A DNA stretch of 64,000 nt from an uncultured Bacteriovorax sp. (GTDB lineage Bacteria > Bdellovibrionota > Bacteriovoracia > Bacteriovoracales > Bacteriovoracaceae), in NCBI GenBank assembly GCA_946481315.1, contig CAMLMH010000002.1:62001-126000 (forward strand). The letters run 5' to 3'. Shown here piece after piece: positions 44,821 to 52,335 of the stretch. The stretch's first letter is position 1. Each line of letters opens with the position of its first letter. The notes under the pieces were generated by a model. The model made no database searches. It saw only the letters and a list, made by a program, of their open reading frames with translations, and had not been told where the DNA came from. Both the position numbers and the translations under genes were made by a program.

Positions 44821-45816
44821 ATGACTTTGTTTGTGATTATATTCTCCTCTTTAATGCATTCAATGCATGCCTTCGCCGCTCAACCCGAGCGCACCTATTT
44901 TGCGATGGGATCGGCCTTAAAACTAGGGACAGACCGAAGTGATTCTTTCAGCGAGCAGGCAATAAAGCTTGTGATAAAATTTGAAGAAGAGATCTCCACA
45001 TGGAATAAAAACTCTCTACTGTCTAAATTTAATCGAGCGCCTGCAGGACAATTTCACTTTAATGCAAATTCCTATCTGGCCTTAAAGCAGGCCGTTTCTT
45101 GCGGTGATCTGACAAAAGGACATTTTCATCCGGGAATTTTTTCTCTCATTAATTTATGGGGACTCAGAGACAAGATTACAATTCCTACTTTTACCGGCAT
45201 TAAAAATGCTTTGATAAAAAATCACTACCAAAAATTACAATTTAACGATGAGCATAGGTCTATTTTTAAACACACCCGCGAATTTGGATTTGAAGAAGGT
45301 GGGTTTGCCAAAGGAATGGCCCTGGATTTAATTGTTCAGGAAGCTCGCAATCACACAGGCAAAGAATTATTTTTGGATTTTTCCGGACAAATTTTCAGTG
45401 AACAAAAAGCGGAAATAGGCATAGCCCATCCCGAAGATCGTCAAACAATTGCTCTTACAGTCAGCATTGAAAACGAATCTTTGTCCACCTCTGCTATAGG
45501 TGTTCAACATTTTGTTCATCGGGGAAAGGTATATGGTCACATTCTAAATCCGAAAACAGGATATCCTCTTGTTCATAAGCAAAAAAGTATGTCAGTCATT
45601 CATCCTTATAATTTCTGGGCCGACTGTCTTTCAACAGGCCTGCTGGTTATGAGTGAAAATAAAAATGAGTTCAGGAAATGGATCAAAAAACATCCTGAAA
45701 TAAAGTTCATTTATCTTGAAAGAAAAGGAAACAATTTATTTGCAGAGACGTCCTGTAAATTGAAAAACAAAATACGAACGAATGAAAACATTTCTCAAAT
45801 AGTGGAGAATTGTTAA
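44821..45816 (+). CDS. apbE: FAD:protein FMN transferase (ApbE)
   Basis: ApbE attaches FMN covalently to a Thr or Ser of periplasmic flavoproteins. Family motifs: YFAMGSALKL near the start, EEISTWNKNSLLSKFN, GGFAKGMALDLI, and STSAIGVQHF followed by HILNPKTGYPL with metal and FAD contacts. The N-terminus is hydrophobic (VIIFSSLMHSMHAFA), consistent with export, although it lacks positive charge. No Shine-Dalgarno sequence is seen; the ATG is set by the inverted repeat just upstream and an in-frame stop before it. The later FMN-binding gene in the same operon is its likely substrate. Confidence 0.9.
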   Translation: MTLFVIIFSSLMHSMHAFAAQPERTYFAMGSALKLGTDRSDSFSEQAIKLVIKFEEEISTWNKNSLLSKFNRAPAGQFHFNANSYLALKQAVSCGDLTKGHFHPGIFSLINLWGLRDKITIPTFTGIKNALIKNHYQKLQFNDEHRSIFKHTREFGFEEGGFAKGMALDLIVQEARNHTGKELFLDFSGQIFSEQKAEIGIAHPEDRQTIALTVSIENESLSTSAIGVQHFVHRGKVYGHILNPKTGYPLVHKQKSMSVIHPYNFWADCLSTGLLVMSENKNEFRKWIKKHPEIKFIYLERKGNNLFAETSCKLKNKIRTNENISQIVENC

Positions 45817-45832
45817 TTAAAAAGGAATTGCT

Positions 45833-47107
45833 ATGAAAAAAGAATTGCTGGCATTAATTGCGGCCGGGCTTATGCCATTGGGTGCTTACTCTCAAAACAC
45901 AAACAATGAAGTCGACGAACTCAAAAGAAAAGTGGAAATCCTCGCTTCGGAAATAGAAAAACTAAAGGTCGGGGATGTCGCTGTAAAAGCAGATCAGGAA
46001 ATGAACGGACTCTCTCCCGCTGCTTCTAAAATCTACCGAGTAAATGAAGGTCTGTCAGTTGGCGGATACGGTGAAATTATTTACAAAAATCCTTCAAGTA
46101 AGAAACAAAATAAGACAGCCTCTAACCTGAAGGACTCAACGGATGCATTAAGAACGGTTCTCTATGTCGGTTACAAATTGAGTGATAAGTTTCTAATCAA
46201 TACTGAATTTGAATTTGAGCACTCAGGTGCCAATGCTTCTAGTGCAGGTTCTGGTTATGCAGGAGCTGAATTCGCTTTCATCGATTATCTCCACAGGCCA
46301 GAGTTTAATCTGCGTGCTGGTTTAGTATTAATTCCAATGGGCTTCGTAAATGAACTACATGAACCAACAATCTTTCTTGGCGTCAATCGTCCAGACATAG
46401 AAAACAGAATTATCCCTACAACATGGCGGGAAAACGGATTAGGAATCTGGGGAGACAGCGGAGGATTTTCTTATCGTCTTTATCTGGTCAATGGATTTAA
46501 AGGCGAGAGTTTTACAGCTTCAGGACTGCGCGGTGGAAGACAAAAAGGTGCTGAATCAATTGCAGAAGACTTTGCTTTTGTTGGCCGCCTTGATTACACA
46601 CCACATGCCGGAACTGTTGTCGGAACATCTGTTTACCATGGTGGCTCTGATCAGGGAGCCACAGGTAATGGAGCAAAGGCCGATAATAAAACAACAATCT
46701 ATGATGTTCACCTTGAGTGGAAAATGTTTGGTTTTGAAGTCAGAACACTTGGTGTTCTTGCCAAAAACTCTGACGCCAGAAGTATCAATCGTGTTAAAAA
46801 CCTTACCGGTTCTAATTCAATCGGAGAAGAGTTAAGAGGCTATTACGTAGAATTGGGTTATGATTTCCTTCAAGGGGCAGCTGGTGAAGCTGTGACTCCA
46901 TTTGTTCGTTATTCAGCTTTCGATACACAATATAAAGTTCCTGCCGGCTATTCCAGTAATCCGGCAAATGACATTAAAAAGACCACGATGGGCGTAAATT
47001 ATAAACCACATAGAAATGTAGTTGTAAAAGCAGACTACGAAATTGAAAGAAATGGTGCTAAAACCGGTGTTGATTATTTTAACGCTGGAATTGGTTTTAA
47101 CTTTTAA
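45833..47107 (+). CDS. Porin-like outer-membrane protein with coiled-coil N-terminus
   Basis: A signal peptide (LLALIAAGLMPLGAYS) precedes a short coiled coil (NEVDELKRKVEILASEIEKL), as in trimeric porins with periplasmic stalks. A long beta-rich barrel domain follows, ending with Phe (NAGIGFNF). Segments such as LSVGGYGEIIYK and FRAGLVLIPMGFVNE-type strands (LNLRAGLVLIPMG region) resemble phosphate-selective or OprO-like porins. It lies 16 bases after apbE and overlaps the FMN-binding gene by one base. I infer it lets the operon substrate cross the outer membrane. Confidence 0.82.
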   Translation: MKKELLALIAAGLMPLGAYSQNTNNEVDELKRKVEILASEIEKLKVGDVAVKADQEMNGLSPAASKIYRVNEGLSVGGYGEIIYKNPSSKKQNKTASNLKDSTDALRTVLYVGYKLSDKFLINTEFEFEHSGANASSAGSGYAGAEFAFIDYLHRPEFNLRAGLVLIPMGFVNELHEPTIFLGVNRPDIENRIIPTTWRENGLGIWGDSGGFSYRLYLVNGFKGESFTASGLRGGRQKGAESIAEDFAFVGRLDYTPHAGTVVGTSVYHGGSDQGATGNGAKADNKTTIYDVHLEWKMFGFEVRTLGVLAKNSDARSINRVKNLTGSNSIGEELRGYYVELGYDFLQGAAGEAVTPFVRYSAFDTQYKVPAGYSSNPANDIKKTTMGVNYKPHRNVVVKADYEIERNGAKTGVDYFNAGIGFNF

Positions 47108-47646
47108 TGAAATCTCTTTTACTCATTTTCTCTTTGTCTTTCGTCTTGTTCCCTGGCATGTGCCCACCGGCCTTTGCCAGGGTCCTTCTACGTATTGACG
47201 AAGCAATTACTCAAAATTATCCCAATTGCAAAGTTAAAGAAGAATCTGTCTTTTTAACGCCTGCACAGATCAAAGCGGCAGAAGAAAATTCTGGTCTTAA
47301 AATTGAATCTCAACTGCTGAACAGAAAACAAATTGTATGTCCTTCCGGAAACAAAACACTTTACCTGGATACTCACGTTGTGCGCACACAAAAACAAGTT
47401 CTCATGATAGTTCTTGGTGCTGATCAGCTGGAAAAAGTCGAACTGCTTTCTTTTTACGAGCCAAGTGAATACATACCCGGGAAGAAATGGTATCAGCTTT
47501 TTAGTGGGATTAAACTGTCCAGATCTGTAACACTGGGAGGAAACATCCCGCATATTTCCGGGGCATCACTCACTTCCCGTGCAACTGCCAGCGCAGTCAG
47601 AAAAATAATTGCTCTTCATGAGGCCCTAATTCATGTCAAAAAATGA
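47107..47646 (+). CDS. Periplasmic FMN-binding domain protein
   Basis: The ATG overlaps the porin stop codon. A signal peptide (LLLIFSLSFVLFPGMCPPAFA) leads a 155-residue FMN_bind domain. The C-terminal SGASLTSRATASAVRK is the flavin attachment motif (S-G-A-S/T-x-T/S) recognised by ApbE. YEPSEYIPGKKWYQLF matches the preceding conserved strand. The flavin is expected to be bound to the Thr in SLT. It overlaps the next gene, a membrane protein, by 14 bases. It probably carries electrons in the periplasm. Confidence 0.87.
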   Translation: MKSLLLIFSLSFVLFPGMCPPAFARVLLRIDEAITQNYPNCKVKEESVFLTPAQIKAAEENSGLKIESQLLNRKQIVCPSGNKTLYLDTHVVRTQKQVLMIVLGADQLEKVELLSFYEPSEYIPGKKWYQLFSGIKLSRSVTLGGNIPHISGASLTSRATASAVRKIIALHEALIHVKK

Positions 47647-48052
47647 GAAGTGGATTTTATTAATCGCTAATTTTCTGAGTGTCGTGACCGGACTGGTATA
47701 TGCATGGATGATATATTTTCTTCAGCCCCTCAATGAATGGGATATCTTTAATCATCCCTGGCAAAAACAAACTCAGGCCTTGCACATTCTCGTCGTACCG
47801 GCCTTAGTTTTTTCTCTGGGCCTTATCTGGAAAAAACACATTCAGGAGAGAATGTTTAAATCTCATCAGTCACGCAAATTTTCAGGTTATATACTTGTTT
47901 TGATTTTTGTTCCTATGGTTGTCAGTGGATACCTGGTCCAAGTGGCCACGGAAGAAAATTTTCGAAAAATAAACAGTAGTGTTCACTTGTGGACTTCAAT
48001 CATCTGGTCCGCTTTTTTTCTGGTGCATTTATTCAAATTCCGGCGAATTTAA
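47633..48052 (+). CDS. Four-helix membrane protein, possible haem-b electron carrier
   Basis: A 139-residue protein with four membrane helices (about residues 7-30, 48-66, 81-104 and 114-134). His residues lie in or near helices 2 (ALHILVV) and 4 (SSVHLWTS and FLVHLFKF), suitable for binding b-type haem. It overlaps the FMN-binding gene, so the last step of the operon may pass electrons from the quinone pool to the flavoprotein. The family is similar in layout to DUF4405 proteins, but I am not sure. The last 4 bases overlap mutM. Confidence 0.7.
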   Translation: MSKNEKWILLIANFLSVVTGLVYAWMIYFLQPLNEWDIFNHPWQKQTQALHILVVPALVFSLGLIWKKHIQERMFKSHQSRKFSGYILVLIFVPMVVSGYLVQVATEENFRKINSSVHLWTSIIWSAFFLVHLFKFRRI

Positions 48053-48876
48053 ACCTGACAGCGGGGGCAGTGAAATGTTCCTCTGCCCGCCATCGTCGTC
48101 TTGACCACCTTCGTAACTCTTCCTTGCTCCATACACATTTGACAGTGAGCCTGATGAAAAACCACCAGGTGTTTAACACCTTCACCTTTAGCGCCATTGG
48201 CATCTCTATAGCCTCCGGAAAAGGTCGTTCCTTTACCTTCAACAGCACCAGTGACAACCATATCGATGGCCTCTTTCATTTTCTCAATCTCATTGGCCTC
48301 AATATTTCCGGCAAGACGTGTAGGTAAGATTCCGGACCGGGCCAGAATTTCTGAAGCCATATAATTTCCCACGCCGGGAAAAGCTTTCTGATCTAAAAGA
48401 AATGGCTTGATAACTTTATTGGGATAACGAAAAAAAAGTTCTGCAATCGTATCAACATCAAACTCCGGCGATGAAACATCTACCGGAAGAGATTTGGTCT
48501 TATCTTCAAAATGTTCGTCAGTTAAAACATAAAAATGCCCGAAGCGTCGCGGATCAATATAGGTGAGAACACCGTAATCATTTTTTTCTTTGTCGATAAA
48601 CTCGATATGCCCATGCTTATCAGCTTTTGGTGCATGCGAAATTTGCCATGATCCACTCATTCCCAAATGCGACAAAATATGACCATGCGGAAATAAATCA
48701 AAGATCAGCCATTTGCCATGGCGTCGAATTTTAACAATGGTAAATCCAGTGAGATCGAAATCCTTTTTCTTAACCATTCTCTTGGTCATTTTCGAATAAG
48801 TCACCTTGTCGATCTTGAAAGGCAAGAGCGGGGAGAGCTGATTCTTGATTGTTTCGACTTCGGGTAGTTCGGGCAA
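48049..48876 (-). CDS. mutM: Formamidopyrimidine-DNA glycosylase MutM
   Basis: MutM removes 8-oxoguanine and ring-opened purines. The mature N-terminus is PELPEVETI (Pro catalytic after Met removal, Glu next). The beta-hairpin Lys lies in RRHGKWLIF, HLGMSGSW is family-typical, and the C-terminal zinc finger has CQMC and CPRC. The start codon is TTG, with AGG in TTAGGTACACA ahead. Its ribosome-binding site and first codons form the left copy of a 32-bp direct repeat whose second copy lies 8.7 kb to the right, so its original upstream region has been displaced by an inserted segment. Confidence 0.95.
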   Translation of the reverse strand: MPELPEVETIKNQLSPLLPFKIDKVTYSKMTKRMVKKKDFDLTGFTIVKIRRHGKWLIFDLFPHGHILSHLGMSGSWQISHAPKADKHGHIEFIDKEKNDYGVLTYIDPRRFGHFYVLTDEHFEDKTKSLPVDVSSPEFDVDTIAELFFRYPNKVIKPFLLDQKAFPGVGNYMASEILARSGILPTRLAGNIEANEIEKMKEAIDMVVTGAVEGKGTTFSGGYRDANGAKGEGVKHLVVFHQAHCQMCMEQGRVTKVVKTTMAGRGTFHCPRCQV

Positions 48877-48891
48877 TGTGTACCTAACCTT
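48860..48891. repeat. Left 32-bp direct repeat at mutM start (possible att site)
   Basis: A 32-base segment, beginning TCGGGTAGTTCGGG and ending ACCTAACCTT, matches 57625-57656 exactly and in the same orientation. On the mutM strand it comprises the ribosome-binding site, the TTG start and the first five to six codons. Sequence outside each copy differs. Confidence 0.9.
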
Positions 48892-49067
48892 GTAATATTA
48901 TTTTTACGATACATCAAAAAATCGTTCCGTTAAAGAAATTCGTACATCTATTTTGCGGCTAATCTCTTGAGACTAAAGTCGTCGATAAAGATAAGCGCAA
49001 ATTTATGGGTAAGACTTGTCACAAAAGGGCAACTCGTGCCGTATGCAAATCAATAAGGAGGATTTCT

Positions 49068-49583
49068 ATGGGCAAAATTACTTTTCGATCATTAGCTGTG
49101 GCAACGATTCTACTGCTTCCATTAAGTTCATTTGCCTTTCATAAGGTGAATGAAATTCTTCCTGATGGTAAAATATTAGTATGCAAGGATTTTAACCAAA
49201 TCGTTAAAGACAACAAGGTTTTAATTTATAAGTTAAACCAGACAAAAAATCGAGGAACAACTTTGGGCATGCAAGTTGATGAATTTCAGTTGCCTCAAGC
49301 TGGAATGATAGTGGAACTCTTTCACAGAGATTTTCATGACAACGGTAAAAAGCTTTCTAAATACCATGATCTAAAATTAGGTAAAGGCACTGTTGTAAAT
49401 TTTGACTTCTCAGGAAAAGAAATTAATTCATATGCAACTTCAGACGGCAAACGAAGTCTTCCAATTGTAAATACAGGTAAACTCACAAACGATGAAGCAA
49501 AAGAATTACAAAACAATTGTATTGTGATTCAACCTGATGGCCAAATACAACCTGAGGAAATAACCTCTGTTGAATTTGAATAG
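49068..49583 (+). CDS. Secreted protein of unknown function
   Basis: The start is set by AAGGAGG six bases upstream. A signal peptide (SLAVATILLLPLSSFAF) leads a 150-residue protein rich in Lys, Asn and short beta-segments, with two Cys (VCKDF, NNCIVI). No family is recognised. It is the first gene inside the left repeat. It may be native mutM-upstream sequence or island cargo; its codon use looks intermediate. Confidence 0.65.
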   Translation: MGKITFRSLAVATILLLPLSSFAFHKVNEILPDGKILVCKDFNQIVKDNKVLIYKLNQTKNRGTTLGMQVDEFQLPQAGMIVELFHRDFHDNGKKLSKYHDLKLGKGTVVNFDFSGKEINSYATSDGKRSLPIVNTGKLTNDEAKELQNNCIVIQPDGQIQPEEITSVEFE

Positions 49584-49675
49584 CTAAGGTTATGTAGCTA
49601 GAGATTCGGAAACTAATGTTCTCTCCTAGAATTAGTGATTGATTTCTAGCTGCAGTTTTTTTATTGAGGAGGCAT

Positions 49676-50137
49676 ATGGATTGCTTTAAAGTTAATAATT
49701 CAAATTTACTTGATTGTCCACGTTGTAATGAAAAAGGCAATTCAGTTCAATTAACTACAGTTAAAAGCCTTTTGTTGTCTAAGTTTAATAATTTAATTTC
49801 TGAAAATAAACCTTACTACTTTTGTTATAGTACTAAATGTGACGTTGTTTATTTTAACGATGAGAAAGAAATAATTACAAAATTTAATTTAAAAGAAAGA
49901 GCTACTCAAAAATTTAAAGATCTTGATGTTAAAACTTGTTTTTGCTTCAATGTTACTAAAGGTGACATTATTGATGAATTGAAAGCAACAGGTGATTGTA
50001 AAATCATAAATTTGATAAAGACGAAAATGAAAGATCCTGGGTGCTTTTGCGAAATTTCTAATCCGCAGGGGACTTGCTGCTTAGCAAACAATATTGATTA
50101 TATAAATGAACAACAGCAAAAGCTAAAAGTGACATAG
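49676..50137 (+). CDS. CopZ-like Fe-S metallochaperone, copy 1
   Basis: A 153-residue cytoplasmic protein of the putative iron-sulfur-binding metallochaperone family, related to the N-terminal domain of Archaeoglobus CopZ, which holds a [2Fe-2S] cluster and zinc. It has CPRC at the N-terminus, YYFCYSTKCDVVYF, KTCFCFNVTKG, PGCFCE and TCCLA. No HMA domain is attached. The ATG at 49676 has GAGGAGG three to six bases upstream. The protein and DNA are closely similar to a second copy at 56406. The gene is markedly AT-rich. A strong terminator follows. Confidence 0.82.
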   Translation: MDCFKVNNSNLLDCPRCNEKGNSVQLTTVKSLLLSKFNNLISENKPYYFCYSTKCDVVYFNDEKEIITKFNLKERATQKFKDLDVKTCFCFNVTKGDIIDELKATGDCKIINLIKTKMKDPGCFCEISNPQGTCCLANNIDYINEQQQKLKVT

Positions 50138-50204
50138 TAAAAATGATCTGGAGTGCCTTTTATCGAGGGAACTATTGTAGTGAAAATGAAATAATTTTAA
50201 AAAA

Positions 50205-50228
50205 GCCACTTTAAAGTGGCATTTTTTT
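50205..50228. terminator. Bidirectional rho-independent terminator
   Basis: A perfect 16-base palindrome (GCCACTTT/AAAGTGGC) flanked by an A-run on the left and eight T on the right, 67 bases after the first chaperone gene. It isolates that gene from the efflux operon. Confidence 0.88.
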
Positions 50229-50345
50229 TAGGTTTACTTCTGCTTTCATTTAAATTTTCAAGATAAAATGTAAAAATGTTAAGGCTTGTCACAATGCCAA
50301 ATCTTCAAAAATATAGACTAATGCAAACAATAAGGACAAATCTTT

Positions 50346-51518
50346 ATGAAAATTCTGGCCATCCTTTTTATATCTTCTCCGCTGGCATGGGGGGACTCAA
50401 TTGCTTCATTTCTTTCCAAAGTTAAAGGCAGTAACCTCGAAATCTCTTCGCAGAGTTCAATTGTTGCTGCAGCCGAAGCAAAAAGTAAAGGATACTCGCT
50501 GAAGCCGCCAATGTTTAGTATTGGTGAAATGAAAAGCATGGAAGGATCGGCTTATGTTTATGAGTTTGAGCAAGAAATTCCGCTGTCAAATCGACTAAGT
50601 TCGGGCAAAAAATCTAGAGAGCTATCTTATGATCTTCAAAAAAAAGAAAGCGATTTTTTTACAAGAGAGAAATTGTTTGAGGCAAGACTTGCTTTCATCA
50701 GTTACTGGAAAAATTATGAATTTATAAAGTATCGGGAGGAAATTCGCGACTGGCTAAAGCGACATCTTTCTTATGCCCAATCTATCAGATCTGATTCAAG
50801 TGCCAGTATTTATGCGTTAGAAATCGAAAGTTATCTAGGTCTGATCGAGAATGAGATATCGACTATAAAAAGTTCTTTGGAAACTGATAAAGCAAAATTA
50901 AAAGAATTAAGTTTCGATGAAAATTACGATCCGGGAATTCCGGTTATTGATGAAGTAAAAAGTCTTCCAGAAGCTTCTTCGATCTCCAGTGTTTCTGAAA
51001 TTAATTTAAGTCGTTTGAAAATTGCAGATTCTAACCTTTCAGTGGCGAAGTCTTCTTATATGCCAAATCTTTTTTTCAGAGCAAAAAAATTGGATCGGGA
51101 AATGATGACTATGCCTAACCAGGAAATTATGCTGGGAATTGATCTGCCTTTTGCCTTTTTCTGGCAACCACGTGCTGAAAATGCAGAAGCCGTTGCCAAT
51201 AAATATATGGCAGAGGCCCAATACCGAAGAGCAGTAGTGGAGAGTGAAGCTTTTAAGCAGTCGCTCAAAGCAAAAGCTACAATTTTAAAAAATCAAATAC
51301 GGACTTTAAAAGAAATTTCAATTCCTGCAGCCGAAAAGGCGTTGAAATATTCTAAAAATATCGCACCAAGAGATATGACTGGTCTTGAAACACACAGAAG
51401 AATTCTTCAGGACTACGTGGAATTGAAATCACAGTTACTCGAGATTCGCATGAATTATGAAGATATCTATTCAAGCTGGAGCGTATTGTACGCACCTGGA
51501 GCTACTAATGAAATTTAA
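50346..51518 (+). CDS. TolC/CusC-type outer-membrane efflux protein
   Basis: A signal peptide (LAILFISSPLAWG) leads a 375-residue outer membrane factor. It is all-alpha with the internal duplication typical of TolC-fold proteins (NLEISSQSSIVAAAEAKSKG and SRLKIADSNLSVAKSSYMPN). Helices continue to the C-terminus. At 390 residues it is shorter than CusC/CzcC (about 420-460) and no N-terminal lipobox is present. It starts the efflux operon: the adaptor gene overlaps its end by 11 bases and the RND pump follows. Confidence 0.85.
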   Translation: MKILAILFISSPLAWGDSIASFLSKVKGSNLEISSQSSIVAAAEAKSKGYSLKPPMFSIGEMKSMEGSAYVYEFEQEIPLSNRLSSGKKSRELSYDLQKKESDFFTREKLFEARLAFISYWKNYEFIKYREEIRDWLKRHLSYAQSIRSDSSASIYALEIESYLGLIENEISTIKSSLETDKAKLKELSFDENYDPGIPVIDEVKSLPEASSISSVSEINLSRLKIADSNLSVAKSSYMPNLFFRAKKLDREMMTMPNQEIMLGIDLPFAFFWQPRAENAEAVANKYMAEAQYRRAVVESEAFKQSLKAKATILKNQIRTLKEISIPAAEKALKYSKNIAPRDMTGLETHRRILQDYVELKSQLLEIRMNYEDIYSSWSVLYAPGATNEI

Positions 51519-52335
51519 ATCACTCTTTTTCATTTTAATGTTAGTACTTTTTGGATGCCAGAAGGCAGAAGAAAAAAAAGGACATAAACAATCAGCGACA
51601 GAAGAGGTATCTAAAAAAGATGAATCTTACTATACGTGTACGATGCACCCCCAGATTCATGAATCACATCCAGGAAATTGTCCGATATGTGGAATGCCTT
51701 TAGTGAAAGTTTCAGGTGCAAGCAAGAAAACAGCACAAACAAATGCCATTTTTCCTACTGATTATCAAATGCAAGTCATGCAACTACCGCATGGAAAAGT
51801 TGCAAGAAAAGAAGTAGCCTTTGAAATTCCTGTAGGCGGAAAGCTGCTCGGTAAAGCTCAGGTGGCATTTTACATTTATGAAGCCGATCTGATGCGAGTA
51901 AGACCTGGTCAGCAGTTTGAAGGTGAGTGTTCATCGATGCCTGGGGTTAAGCTTAATGGAAAAATAGTTCAAATTGATACTGTTGCAGATCCTTCAAGCA
52001 GATCAGTAAGAGTTATTGGAAATATAACATCCACTCACAATATGAAACTCATGGAAGGAACTTTTTTTGGAAAGATTCTGACTTCTTCTAAGACTGCACT
52101 GATGATTCCTTACGAAGCAGTTTTAAGAACCGGAGAGAAGAACATTGTTTATAAAATGGAAAATAATGGAAAGCTAGTGCCGGTTGAGGTGAGCCTTGGC
52201 CATGTTTTAAATGATGATATTGAGGTTTTAAGCGGATTGAACGAGGGAGAAGAAATTTCTTTTGGTCCAAACTTCCTTATCGATTCAGAGTCTCGTTTAA
52301 AAGGGACTGGAATGAGTAACATGGAAGGTATGTAA
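51508..52335 (+). CDS. Compact RND adaptor lipoprotein with heavy-metal-binding domain
   Basis: A lipoprotein signal (lipobox VLFGC) is followed by a heavy-metal-binding domain: YTCTMHPQI then PGNCPICGMPLVKV, as at the N-terminus of many CusB proteins. The rest fits the beta-barrel and membrane-proximal domains of CusB (EADLMRVRPGQQFEG, GKIVQIDTVADPSSRSVRV, MIPYEAVLRTG). The lipoyl halves and the alpha-helical hairpin that normally lie between are missing; VGGKLLGKAQVAFYI bridges the gap. At 275 residues it is about 120 shorter than CusB. It overlaps the TolC-like gene by 11 bases and the pump by one. Confidence 0.85.
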   Translation: MKFKSLFFILMLVLFGCQKAEEKKGHKQSATEEVSKKDESYYTCTMHPQIHESHPGNCPICGMPLVKVSGASKKTAQTNAIFPTDYQMQVMQLPHGKVARKEVAFEIPVGGKLLGKAQVAFYIYEADLMRVRPGQQFEGECSSMPGVKLNGKIVQIDTVADPSSRSVRVIGNITSTHNMKLMEGTFFGKILTSSKTALMIPYEAVLRTGEKNIVYKMENNGKLVPVEVSLGHVLNDDIEVLSGLNEGEEISFGPNFLIDSESRLKGTGMSNMEGM

